DNA of 64,000 nt from AP-15 sp963732095 (GTDB taxonomy: Bacteria > Pseudomonadota > Alphaproteobacteria > ATCC43930 > CGMCC-115725), in the NCBI GenBank assembly GCA_963732095.1, contig CAVSZA010000054.1, positions 62,001-126,000 of the forward strand. The letters run 5' to 3'. The translations under genes and the position numbers were made by a program. Under the pieces are notes generated by a model. The model saw only the letters and a list, made by a program, of their open reading frames with translations. It was not told the DNA's origin and did not search any database. The stretch's first letter is position 1, and each line of letters begins with the position of its first letter. Shown here in pieces: positions 33,206 through 42,003 of the stretch.

Positions 33206-34123
33206 ATGAACGCTCCCGAGCGGGACTTCGAACAACGCGACCTGGAACCTTGGCAATGGCCCGAGGAACACTGGCGCAAGCTCGTCAACCGCGTCCGCGC
33301 CGGACGTAAGCTGCGGCCGGCCGAATGGCCGGGGGGCACGCGGTGCGCCGTCGCGCTGTCCTTTGACAGCGACCACGAGACGAGCGATCTGCGCGACGGC
33401 GGCAAGTCGATCGGGCGCTTGGCGTGGGGCCAGTACGGCAATCGGGTAGGCGTGCCGCGGATTTTGAAGGTCCTGGAAAAACACGGTGTCAAGGCGAGCT
33501 TCTATGTCCCCGCCGTCACCGCGTTGCTGCACCCCGACGAACAGCGCCGGGTCGTAGCCGAAGGGCACGAAATCGGCATCCACGGGTGGATCCACGAACT
33601 GAACTCCGTCCTGCCGCGGGAGGCCGAACGCGATCTGATGAACCGGTCGGCCGATACCCTCGAGCGGATCACCGGCATCCGGCCGGTCGGCATGCGCACG
33701 CCGTCCTGGGATTTCAGCAGGAACACACTCGAGCTCGAGAAGGAGATGGGGCTGCTCTACAATTCGTCGCTGATGAGCGACGAAGATTGCTACGAGCTGT
33801 TGCTCGACGGCGAGCCGACCGGGGTGGTCGAATTTCCGGTCGAATGGGTCCGCGACGACGCGGTTTATTTCATGATGAACCGATTTCAGTCGCTCCGCCC
33901 CTATACGCCGCCGAACGACGTGTTCGATATTTTCCGGCGCGAGTTCAACTCGGCCTATGACGAGGGCGGCGTCTTTCAGCTCACGATGCATCCCCACATC
34001 ATCGGCTATCGTTCACGCGTCTGGATCATCGACGAGATGATCCGCCACGCCAAATCGCGCCCCGGCGTCTGGTTCGGGACCCATGCCGAGATCGTCGACT
34101 GGGCCAAACAGCACGCCGCCTGA
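33206..34123 (+). CDS. Polysaccharide-deacetylase-family protein
   Basis: 305 residues. NodB-homology fold: AVALSFDSDHETSD (metal Asp, motif 1), HEIGIHGWIHE (two metal His, motif 2), GMRTPSWDFS (motif 3) and LTMHPHIIGYRSR. SFDSDHE in place of SFDDG and the HPHIIGYRSR end place it with the PuuE/HpPgdA-like subgroup, which act on allantoin- or cyclic-imide-like substrates or on peptidoglycan. Which one applies is open. GGAGGAAAAGCG precedes ATG. Confidence 0.85.
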   Translation: MNAPERDFEQRDLEPWQWPEEHWRKLVNRVRAGRKLRPAEWPGGTRCAVALSFDSDHETSDLRDGGKSIGRLAWGQYGNRVGVPRILKVLEKHGVKASFYVPAVTALLHPDEQRRVVAEGHEIGIHGWIHELNSVLPREAERDLMNRSADTLERITGIRPVGMRTPSWDFSRNTLELEKEMGLLYNSSLMSDEDCYELLLDGEPTGVVEFPVEWVRDDAVYFMMNRFQSLRPYTPPNDVFDIFRREFNSAYDEGGVFQLTMHPHIIGYRSRVWIIDEMIRHAKSRPGVWFGTHAEIVDWAKQHAA

Positions 34124-34128
34124 CGCTG

Positions 34129-35040
34129 GTGGCTAACGGCGAGCCGGCGCCGACGCGCTGCGGCTATGTTGCGCTGATCGGAGCGCCGAATTCAGGCAAG
34201 TCGACCCTGCTCAACCGGCTCGTCGGCCATAAGCTGGCGATCGTCACACCAAAGGCGCAGACGACGCGCAACCGGCTGCTCGGCATCGCCATCGAGGGCG
34301 CGACGCAGATCATCTATGTCGATACGCCCGGCATCTTTGCCCCGCGGCGCCGGCTCGACCGGGCGATGGTGGCGGCGGCATGGTCGGGCGCCGCGGATGC
34401 CGACGAAACTTTGTTGCTGGTCGACGCCTCTCGCGGCATCGACGAGGACACCCGCCGTATCCTCGGGGCCCTGAGGGAGCATGGCCGCCGCTCGATCCTT
34501 GCCTTGAACAAGATCGATCTGGTCCGTCGCGACCGGCTGCTCGGCTTGGCGGATACGCTCTCACGACAAGGCCGTTTCGATCCCATATTCATGATTTCCG
34601 GTCTCCAGGGAGACGGCGTGAAGGACGTGAAACGGCATCTCGCCACCAGCTTGCCGACGGGACCCTGGCTCTTTCCAGAGGATCAGCTCTCGGATGCCCC
34701 TGAGCGTTTGATCGCGGCGGAGGTAACGCGGGAACAGGTCTTCCTGCAGTTACATGACGAGATCCCCTATGCCTCGACGGTCGAGACCGAGCAGTGGGAA
34801 GACCGGTCCGACGGCAGCGTCCGGATCCAGCAGGTCATCTACGTGCAACGGCCGGGTCAGCGCGCAATCGTGCTCGGCGAAGGCGGGAAAAGGATCAAGA
34901 GCATCGGTGCACGGGCCCGCGCCGAGCTCGAACACTTGCTCGACCGGCGCGTCCACCTATTCCTGTTCGTCAAGGTGCGCGAGAACTGGGTCGAGGATCG
35001 GGAGCGGTTCGAGGCGCTCGGGCTCGATTACGACACCTGA
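34129..35040 (+). CDS. era: GTPase Era
   Basis: 303 residues from GTG 34129. G1 GAPNSGKSTLLN, G2 region QTTRNRLLGI, G3 YVDTPGIF, G4 LNKIDLV, and the C-terminal KH domain GQRAIVLGEGGKRIKSIGARA. Assembles the 30S subunit by binding the 16S 3' end. rnc, a common upstream partner, is absent; a deacetylase stands there. recO starts on the last base of its stop (TGATG). Confidence 0.95.
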   Translation: MANGEPAPTRCGYVALIGAPNSGKSTLLNRLVGHKLAIVTPKAQTTRNRLLGIAIEGATQIIYVDTPGIFAPRRRLDRAMVAAAWSGAADADETLLLVDASRGIDEDTRRILGALREHGRRSILALNKIDLVRRDRLLGLADTLSRQGRFDPIFMISGLQGDGVKDVKRHLATSLPTGPWLFPEDQLSDAPERLIAAEVTREQVFLQLHDEIPYASTVETEQWEDRSDGSVRIQQVIYVQRPGQRAIVLGEGGKRIKSIGARARAELEHLLDRRVHLFLFVKVRENWVEDRERFEALGLDYDT

Positions 35041-35784
35041 TGGAATGGCATGATAGAGCGTTCGTCCTGGCGGCCCGCCGCCACGGCGAAAACGGCGCCA
35101 TTGTCGAATTATTGACCGAGCAGCACGGCAGGCACGCCGGCCTTGTTCGCGGCGGGCAATCGCTCAAGCTTCGGGCGGTGCTGCAGCCCGGAAACGAGGT
35201 TGCGGCGGTGTGGCGCGGACGTCTCAGTGAGCACCTCGGCACCATCGCCGGCGAACTGGTGCGCCCTCATGCTGCGGGGATGCTCGATGATCCCGACCGG
35301 CTGGCCGGTCTGACAGCGGCAGCGTCGTTGGTTGCGGCCGCTTTGCCCGAGCGGGAGCCGTATCCGGATGTCTTCGCCTCGTTTGGCAGCTTGCTGCGGG
35401 CGCTCGAATTCGGCAGCCCATTGGCCGGCGAGTTATGTCGAGTGGGAGCGAGACTTGCTCGCAGCACTCGGGTTCGGTCTGGATCTCAACCGCTGCGCGG
35501 TCTCCGGCGTGACGACCGACCTCGCCTATGTTTCGCCCCGCACAGGGCGCGCAATATCGCGAGCGGCAGGCCTACCATATCACGATAAGCTATTGGTATT
35601 GCCCCGGTTTCTGTGGTGCGACGAGCCTGCCGACCGGCGCCAGATCGAGCTCGGTATGGTGTTGACCGAGCACTTCCTAGTCCATCACGTGTTCGTACCA
35701 CAAGGCCGGACCCTGCCGGCGGCGCGGTCGCGGCTGGCCGAACGCATGCGACGCGCGGCCACGGCTAGTACCATGGACGTCTAG
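35040..35784 (+). pseudogene. recO: DNA repair protein RecO, single frameshift
   Basis: N-terminal OB fold intact (MEWHDRAFVLAARRHGENG, AIVELLTEQHGRHAGLVRGG) up to LLRALEFGS. The C-terminal part continues one frame over as HWPASYVEWERDLLAALGFG, LDLNRCAVSG and LPRFLWCDE. Dropping one C from the CCC at 35417-35419 restores a single 247-residue RecO of normal length. RecO loads RecA with RecR. The clean reading on both sides suggests a read error or very recent mutation. Confidence 0.88.
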
Positions 35785-35794
35785 CGCTTTTCAC

Positions 35795-35895
35795 GTCATT
35801 CCCGCGAAAGCGGGAATCCAGGGGCAAAGGATTCAGCGGTTACCTGCTGTTCAAGCCAGGGGCAAGCTCTGGACCCTGCTTGCGCGGGGGTGACG
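35795..35895. repeat. Dispersed palindromic intergenic repeat
   Basis: Begins GTCATTCCCGCGAAAGCGGG and ends CGCGGGGGTGAC, giving imperfect terminal inverted repeats. The left end is itself a hairpin (CCCGC-GAAA-GCGGG). The opening is a widespread proteobacterial REP-like sequence. Occupies most of the recO-parC gap and may act as a terminator. Its inner part (35855-35868) matches the insert in the thiolase relic at 3136. Confidence 0.75.
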
Positions 35896-35919
35896 GCCTT
35901 ATGTTGAGGGTTATTTACC

Positions 35920-38149
35920 ATGGCTTTGACAGCCCTGTCCGGCGAGATCCGCAATGTCGACTTCGCCGATGCGCTCGGCGAGCGTTATCTGTCCTATGCG
36001 CTGTCGACGATCATGTCGCGCTCCCTGCCGGATGTTCGCGACGGCCTCAAGCCGGTGCACCGCCGCATCGTGCACGCGATGCACCAGCTTCGCCTGGACC
36101 CCGCATCCGGATACAAGAAATGCGCGCGGGTGGTCGGCGACGTCATCGGCAAATTCCATCCCCACGGCGAGCTGGCGGTCTATGACGCGCTGGTGCGTCT
36201 GGCACAGGATTTTTCCCAGCGCTATCCGCTGGTCGACGGACAGGGGAATTTCGGCAATATCGACGGCGATAATGCGGCCGCAATGCGTTACACCGAAAGC
36301 CGGCTGTCGGCGGTGGCGCAGGCCATGCTGGATGGGATCGACGAGGATGCCGTCGATTTCCGGCCGACTTATGATGGCGAGGACAGCGAGCCCGTCATCC
36401 TTCCCGCCCGCTTTCCGAACCTGCTCGCCAACGGCGCATCGGGCATCGCCGTCGGAATGGCGACCAGCATCCCGCCGCATAATGTCGGCGAGCTTTGCGC
36501 GGCGCTCTTGCATCTGATCGAGCAGCCCGCCTGCGCGGTGGGCGAGCTCCATGCCCGCATTCCCGGACCCGATTTCCCGACAGGCGGCATCTTGGTGGAG
36601 CCGCCGGACAGCATTCGGCAAGGCTATGAAACCGGCCGCGGCAGCTTCCGGCTGCGGGCGCGCTGGACGACGGAAACGCTGGGCCACGGCCTCTACCAGA
36701 TCGTCGTGACCGAGATGCCGTTTCAGGTGCAGAAGGCGCGGCTGATCGAGAAGATCGCGGCCCTGCTCGAAGAAAAGAAGCTGCCGCTGCTCGCCGACAT
36801 CCGCGATGAATCTACCGGAGGACGTTCGGCTCGTTCTCGAACCCAAGACGCGCAACGTCGAGGCCGAGATGCTGATGGAGCAGCTTTTCCGGCTGACCGA
36901 GCTCGAAGTCCGGGTGCCGCTCAACCTCAATGTGCTCGACCCGCTCGGCGTGCCTCGGGTGATGAACCTGAAGGAGGCGTTGCAGGCCTTTCTCGACCAC
37001 CGCCGGGTAGTGCTGCAGCGCAAGAGCCGCCACCGCCTCGCGGCGGTTGCCCGCCGCATGGAGATCCTGCGCGGGCAGATCATCGTCTATGTCAATCTCG
37101 ACGAGGTCATCCGCATCATCCGCGAAGGCGACGACCCCAAGGCCGAGATGATGGCCCGCTGGGAGCTGACCGAGCTGCAGGCCGAGGCGATCCTGAATAT
37201 GCGGCTGCGGGCGTTGCGCCGGCTCGAGGAGATCGAGATCCGCAAGGAGATCGACCAGCTCTCGGCCGAGGAAGCAAAGCTCACCGCGCTGCTGTCGAGC
37301 GAGAAGAGGCAATGGCGCGCGATTGCCAACGAGGTCAAAGCGACGGCGGTCGAATTCGGCGGCGAGACGCCACTGGGGCGCCGCCGCACCGAGATCGCCG
37401 CCGCGCCGGCGCCGATCGAGATCCCGGCCGAGGCGCTGGTTGAACGCGAGCCGGTGACGGTGCTGTGCTCGACCAAGGGGTGGATCCGCGCGGTCAAGGG
37501 GCACAACGCGTCGGCCACCGAGCAAAAATACAAAGAGGGCGACGGGCCGCGCTTTGCCGTGGCCGCCGAGACGACCGACCGCCTGATCGTCTTCGGCACC
37601 AACGGGCGTTTTTATACGCTCGGGGTCGACCGGCTGCCCGGCGGACGCGGGCATGGCGAGCCGCTGCGGCTGATGATCGACCTGCCGAATGAGCACGACA
37701 TCGTCGCGATGTTCCCTTACCGGGTCGGCATGGAGCTGCTGGTTGTCGCCAATGACGGGCGGGGCTTTGTCGTCGACGGCGAGGAGGCCGTCGCGCAAAC
37801 CCGCGCCGGCAAGCAAGTGTTGACGCCGGGCGAGGGTGCTGTCGCTAGGGTGTGCGTGCAGGCGGAGACCGGCGACGCGGTCGCCTTTGTCGGCGACAAC
37901 CGCAAGATGCTGATCGTCAAGCTCGACGAGATCCCGCTGATGACCCGCGGCCGCGGCGTCATCCTGCAGCGCTACAAATCGGGCGGTCTCGCCGATTGCA
38001 AGGTATTCCGCCTGGCCGGCGGCCTCTCATGGCGGCAAAGCGAAAACCGCATCCGCACCGAAACCAACCTGGCCCCCTGGCTCGGCTCCCGCGGCGCCGC
38101 CGGCCGGCTGGTGCCCGCCGGCTTCCCACGCTCCAACCGCTTCGGGTAG
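35920..38149 (+). pseudogene. parC: DNA topoisomerase IV subunit A, single frameshift
   Basis: Reads as ParC in two frames: residues 1-300 from 35920 (LPDVRDGLKPVHRRIVHAM, KFHPHGELAVYDALVRLAQ, catalytic Tyr in AAMRYTESRLS, LLADIRDEST) and the remainder (EDVRLVLEPKTRNVEAEM to the beta-pinwheel and GFPRSNRFG end at 38149). Removing one G at 36817-36818 restores DESTEDVRLV, about 742 residues. ParC decatenates replicated chromosomes and should be essential, so a read error is likely. In the quinolone region, Glu and Leu replace the usual Asp79 and Ser80 (E. coli numbering). Confidence 0.9.
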
Positions 38150-38593
38150 TGTTAGCGACAGACGTGTTCGCATTATTCGGGCGCAAATGGGAGCGCAGGA
38201 CACTTATTTCGAACGCGGTCCATGCGGATGTTGCGCGCAACTGGCCGATAAACGACGATTGAGACTGTCCTCCATTAATCAGGCATTTGGATCCAGCGAA
38301 CAGCGACAGACCGCGCAGGCGATGGCTGGCTGTTTTTGCTGTTCGCAGCAAATTATCAGCCAGCGATATTTCGTATCCCGCGGAAATCCTGGATTGGGAA
38401 CGATTGAGAGAACGAAATAACAGCCAAATGCTGGCTGCTCCGGAGCTGATTTCCGGTGTTTTTCGCAAGCGGCAAGGACAGTGAAGGCGGCACGCAACCG
38501 GAAATAGTTTCAGCGCACTGCTTGGTGAGATCGTCATACCCCTATATTATCATATTAACAAATTGTTTGTCAACATGATAAAATGCTGTTCAG
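38150..38593. other. Hairpin-rich non-coding insert between parC and its tail copy
   Basis: About 440 bases with lower GC than its surroundings and no credible gene. Notable structure: GCTGGCTG (38325-38332) / CAGCCAGC (38357-38364) enclosing TTTGCTG-TTCG-CAGCAAA (38335-38352); CAGCC-AAATGCT-GGCTG (38421-38437); CCGGA-GCTGATT-TCCGG (38440-38456). Positions 38535-38585 are strongly AT-rich. The only frames are short and unlike known proteins. Confidence 0.55.
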
Positions 38594-38769
38594 GTATCGC
38601 TCGTCCAGGCTGGTCTGATCGCAAACCGCGACGATATCCCGCTGATGACCTGGGTCAGCGATGTCTTCCTGCAGCGGCAAAATCGGGGCTGGCCAAATTG
38701 CAAGGTGTTTCGCCCTTGCCTGGCCCCGGCTGTCCCGAGCGGTTTCTCGCCATCGAACCGCTTCGCTAA
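38594..38769 (+). pseudogene. Degenerate second copy of the parC 3' end
   Basis: Translated in frame from 38594 it reads VQAGLIANRDDIPLMT, VFLQRQNRGWPNCKVFR, then GFSPSNRFA. These align with the intact ParC end: LDEIPLMT, VILQRYKSGGLADCKVFR, GFPRSNRFG. At DNA level GATATCCCGCTGATGACC and ATTGCAAGGT match the parent closely while other parts have diverged and about 90 bases are missing. It abuts the converging dehydratase gene. Confidence 0.7.
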
Positions 38770-39743
38770 CCGCCCGCTCGCTTGAAGTCGACCGCCGCGG
38801 TGTTGGCCCCGCACAACAGCACTGCGACGCGCTCACCGCGCGCGGGCTGGTAGGCGCTTGAAAGCAACGCCGCCAGCGCCGCCGCGCCGCCGGGTTCGGC
38901 GACTACCCGAAGCACCGCCCACAATGCGCGCTGAGCGCTGCGGATCGCCTCGTCCGCGACCAGCACCGAGCGCTCGACAAAATTTCGGGCGATCGGGAAC
39001 ATCAGTTCGCCGACGCGGCGTGGCGCCAGCGAGTTGGCGGCAATACCCCCTGTGGGCGCATCGACCGGACGACCTGCCGCGAGCGCGTCGTGTAGGGTCG
39101 GCGACAGTTCCGGCTCGACTGCAACAATGCGGATGCGGCCGGCATACCATGCCGCGATACCGCCGATCAGTCCGCCGCCGCCTACTGCGACGAGTAGCGT
39201 GTCGATCTTCGGTGCATCGCCCTCTATCTCGAGGCCGACCGTGCCTTGGCCGATCATAGTCTCGGGTTGATCGTATGCGTGAATGGCGAACGCGCTGGTG
39301 CGGGTGACAAAATCTTCGCTCGCTGCCAACGCGTCCGCATAGCGATCACCGGTGACGACAAGCTCGGCGCCGTAGCCTCGAATCTGTTCCAGCTTTGCCA
39401 GGGGCGTGATGTGCGGCACAAAGATCGTCGCGCGAATACCGAGCCGCATCGCCGCATACGCGACGGCGGCGCCGTGATTGCCGCCCGATGCGGCTGCTAC
39501 GCCGGCTGTCGGAGCAGGACGGGTCAGCAGATTGGCGAAGGCGCCGCGCGGTTTGAACGAGCCGGTGTGCTGTAAGAGCTCCAGCTTCATCAGGAGTGGT
39601 GGCCCGTCGAGGCCGAAATCGCGCGCTTGGACCGCGATGATCGGGGTATGACGCACATAGGGTCGGATCAACCGTTCGACGGCCGCGATCTGGTCTCGAT
39701 CGATCGACATTTGCGTTTGCGGCAGGGCGAAGGAAGCTTGCAT
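38766..39743 (-). CDS. PLP-dependent serine/threonine dehydratase
   Basis: 325 residues. PLP lysine in HTGSFKPRGAFANLL, phosphate loop VGGGGLIGGIAAWY, ASGGNHGAAVAYAA, and a C-terminal GGAAALAALLSSAY. Fold type II enzyme that deaminates Thr or Ser; no ACT regulatory domain, so a catabolic or racemase-like enzyme rather than IlvA. A start at 39710 (MSIDRD) is possible. Divergent from the carrier gene at 39860 with a 116-bp shared control region. Confidence 0.85.
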   Translation of the reverse strand: MQASFALPQTQMSIDRDQIAAVERLIRPYVRHTPIIAVQARDFGLDGPPLLMKLELLQHTGSFKPRGAFANLLTRPAPTAGVAAASGGNHGAAVAYAAMRLGIRATIFVPHITPLAKLEQIRGYGAELVVTGDRYADALAASEDFVTRTSAFAIHAYDQPETMIGQGTVGLEIEGDAPKIDTLLVAVGGGGLIGGIAAWYAGRIRIVAVEPELSPTLHDALAAGRPVDAPTGGIAANSLAPRRVGELMFPIARNFVERSVLVADEAIRSAQRALWAVLRVVAEPGGAAALAALLSSAYQPARGERVAVLLCGANTAAVDFKRAGG

Positions 39744-39859
39744 TGCGGCCAGACGATCCGATTACCAGGGGAATTAGGCAACTGGCAATTGATAACAATG
39801 ACGGTTTTCTTCCACCTCTAAATGCCGCATCCTAACGCCGCAGCCAAACGGGGACCAGT

Positions 39860-41122
39860 ATGCGCTCGCAACGACTGACGATGATCATCTTTATCGGGAT
39901 GCTGCTCGGCATCGGGGTCGGCTATGCCTGCCACCAGTTGTGGCCGGATCCGCAGACAGCGAAGACGGTCGCCGGCTACATTTCCTTGTTCACCGACGTC
40001 TTCCTGCGTCTGATCAAGATGATCATCGCGCCGCTCGTCTTTACGACGTTGGTGGTCGGGGTGGCGCATATGGGCGACACCAAGGCGGTCGGGCGGATCG
40101 GCGGCAAGGCGATGCTGTGGTTCGTCAGCGCCTCGCTGGTCTCGCTGCTGCTCGGCCTCATCATGGTCAACATCCTGCGGCCGGGCGACAACCTCAACCT
40201 GCCGCTTCCGGATGCTAGCGCTTCGACCAATCTCAACGCCGCCTCGCTGTCGTTGAAGGATTTCGTGACGCACCTCGTGCCGAAGAGCGCGGTCGAGGCG
40301 ATGGCGAACAACGAAATCCTTCAGATCGTCGTCTTCTCGCTGTTTTTTGGCGTCGCTGCCGCGGCCCTGGGTGAGCGGGCGGCCGGCGTTATCAAGATCA
40401 TCGACGAGACCTCGCAGATCATCCTGAAGATAACCGGCTACATCATGGGGTTGGCGCCGATCGCGGTGTTCGCGGCAATGGCGGCGACGGTGACGACGCA
40501 GGGCGTCGGGATATTGGTGACCTACGGCAAGTACCTGGTCGAGTTTTATCTGAGCCTCGGCGTATTGTGGCTCGTGCTGGTCGGCGCCGGGCTATTGTTT
40601 CTCGGCCGCAATGTGTTTCGGCTGATTTCGCTGATCCGCGAGCCTTTCCTGTTGGGCTTCAGCACGGCTAGCAGCGAGGCTGCCTATCCGGTGACGATGG
40701 CGCAGCTCGAAAAATTGCCGGTCAGCAAAAAGATCATCAGCTTTGTGTTGCCGATGGGCTACTCGTTCAACCTAGACGGCTCGATGATGTACTGTACTTT
40801 CGCGGTAATTTTCATCTCGCAGGCCTATAACATCCCGCTGTCGATCCCACAGCAGGTCACGATGCTGCTGGTTCTGATGCTGACCAGTAAGGGCATGGCC
40901 GGCGTGCCGCGCGCCTCGCTCGTCGTCATCGCCGCCACTCTGGTGACCTTCAACCTTCCCGAAGCGGGCCTGCTGTTGATCATCGGCATCGACCAGTTCC
41001 TCGACATGGGCCGCACCGCGACCAATGTGATCGGCAACAGTCTGGCGACCGCTGTCATCGGCCGCTGGGAGGGGGAGAGTGCGGCGACGCTCGGCATGCC
41101 GGCGGAGGCGCAAGCGGCTTGA
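39860..41122 (+). CDS. Dicarboxylate/amino acid:cation symporter (DAACS)
   Basis: 420 residues, eight helices with two re-entrant loops. Family motifs: GFSTASSEAAYPVTM (serine-rich hairpin), GYSFNLDGSMMY (cation site), TSKGMAGVPRASLVVIAATL and DMGRTATNVIGNSLAT (substrate-binding Asp/Arg region). Takes up glutamate, aspartate or C4-dicarboxylates with H+ or Na+. The next gene, a periplasmic binding protein, starts on the last base of its stop (TGATG), an unusual pairing. Confidence 0.92.
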   Translation: MRSQRLTMIIFIGMLLGIGVGYACHQLWPDPQTAKTVAGYISLFTDVFLRLIKMIIAPLVFTTLVVGVAHMGDTKAVGRIGGKAMLWFVSASLVSLLLGLIMVNILRPGDNLNLPLPDASASTNLNAASLSLKDFVTHLVPKSAVEAMANNEILQIVVFSLFFGVAAAALGERAAGVIKIIDETSQIILKITGYIMGLAPIAVFAAMAATVTTQGVGILVTYGKYLVEFYLSLGVLWLVLVGAGLLFLGRNVFRLISLIREPFLLGFSTASSEAAYPVTMAQLEKLPVSKKIISFVLPMGYSFNLDGSMMYCTFAVIFISQAYNIPLSIPQQVTMLLVLMLTSKGMAGVPRASLVVIAATLVTFNLPEAGLLLIIGIDQFLDMGRTATNVIGNSLATAVIGRWEGESAATLGMPAEAQAA

Positions 41123-41997
41123 TGTTGCGCTTCCTGCTCGCTGTCGTACTGATTGCGGCTTCTGGCGCGCACGCCCAAGAGCTGACCGGGACCTTAAAGA
41201 AAATCAAGGACAGCAAGAGTGTGGTCCTTGGGCATCGCGAGAGTTCGATCCCGTTCTCCTACATCAACAAGGTTGGCGAGCCGATCGGCTATTCGATCGA
41301 CCTGTGCAACGCAGTCGTCGATGAGGTCTCGAAAGAGCTCGAAGGGGTCGAGATCGCGGTCAACTATAAGAAAGTGACCGCAGAGACGCGCATCCCCGCC
41401 GTAAAATTAGGTGAGGTCGATCTCGAATGCGGCTCGACGACAGCCAATTTCGAGCGCAAGAAGGAGGTCGCCTTCTCGCCGATCTTCTTTGTCGCGGGCA
41501 CCAAGCTCTTGGTGGCGCGCTCCTCCGGCATAAGCTCCTACCGCGATCTGCGCGACAAGACGGTCGTCGTAACCGCCGGCACCACCAACGAGGCCGCGGT
41601 GCGGGCGATCTCGGACAAGCAGCATCTCGGCATCAGGTTTCTGGTCGGCAACGACCACGCCGAATCATTTGCCATGCTGAAGGAAGGCAAAGCCAACGCC
41701 TTTGCCACCGACGACGTGTTGCTCTACGGCCTAGTGGCGACGGCCAGGCTGGGCGACCAGTACCATGTCATCGGCGAATATCTGTCCTACGACCCGTACG
41801 GGCTGATGTACCGCAAGGACGATCCCGATTTCGCCGCCATCGTCGACCGAACCTTCAGCCGCCTCGCGCAGAGCCGCGAGCTGGTGCAGCTCTACAACAA
41901 ATGGTTTCAGCAGCGCCTGCCGACCGGCGAGACCCTCGACCTGCCAATGAGCCCACAGTTGGAGGAAATCTTCCGCGTCGAGGGCGTGCCGGATTGA
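41122..41997 (+). CDS. Periplasmic amino-acid-binding protein (GltI-like)
   Basis: 291 residues with signal peptide (MLRFLLAVVLIAASGAHAQ). Type II binding-protein motifs: GHRESSIPFSYIN, GEPIGYSIDLCNAV, CGSTTANFERKKEVAFSPIF and KANAFATDDVLLYG, closest to the glutamate/aspartate-binding GltI group. No ABC permease or ATPase lies in the neighbourhood; it is translationally coupled to a secondary carrier instead. It may recruit a distant ABC system or act with the carrier. Confidence 0.9.
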   Translation: MLRFLLAVVLIAASGAHAQELTGTLKKIKDSKSVVLGHRESSIPFSYINKVGEPIGYSIDLCNAVVDEVSKELEGVEIAVNYKKVTAETRIPAVKLGEVDLECGSTTANFERKKEVAFSPIFFVAGTKLLVARSSGISSYRDLRDKTVVVTAGTTNEAAVRAISDKQHLGIRFLVGNDHAESFAMLKEGKANAFATDDVLLYGLVATARLGDQYHVIGEYLSYDPYGLMYRKDDPDFAAIVDRTFSRLAQSRELVQLYNKWFQQRLPTGETLDLPMSPQLEEIFRVEGVPD

Positions 41998-42003
41998 GTC
42001 GCT

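Noticed and set aside
35795..35895. Insertion sequence or CRISPR repeat in the recO-parC gap
   Set aside because: No transposase and only one unit; matches a common palindromic intergenic repeat. No CRISPR array occurs anywhere in the window.
36817..36818. Programmed ribosomal frameshift in parC
   Set aside because: No slippery heptamer or downstream pseudoknot that I can see, and parC is not known to use frameshifting.
38279..38497. 72-codon cysteine-rich frame on the minus strand
   Set aside because: No ribosome site and no recognisable family; it overlaps the hairpin cluster, which explains the pattern better.
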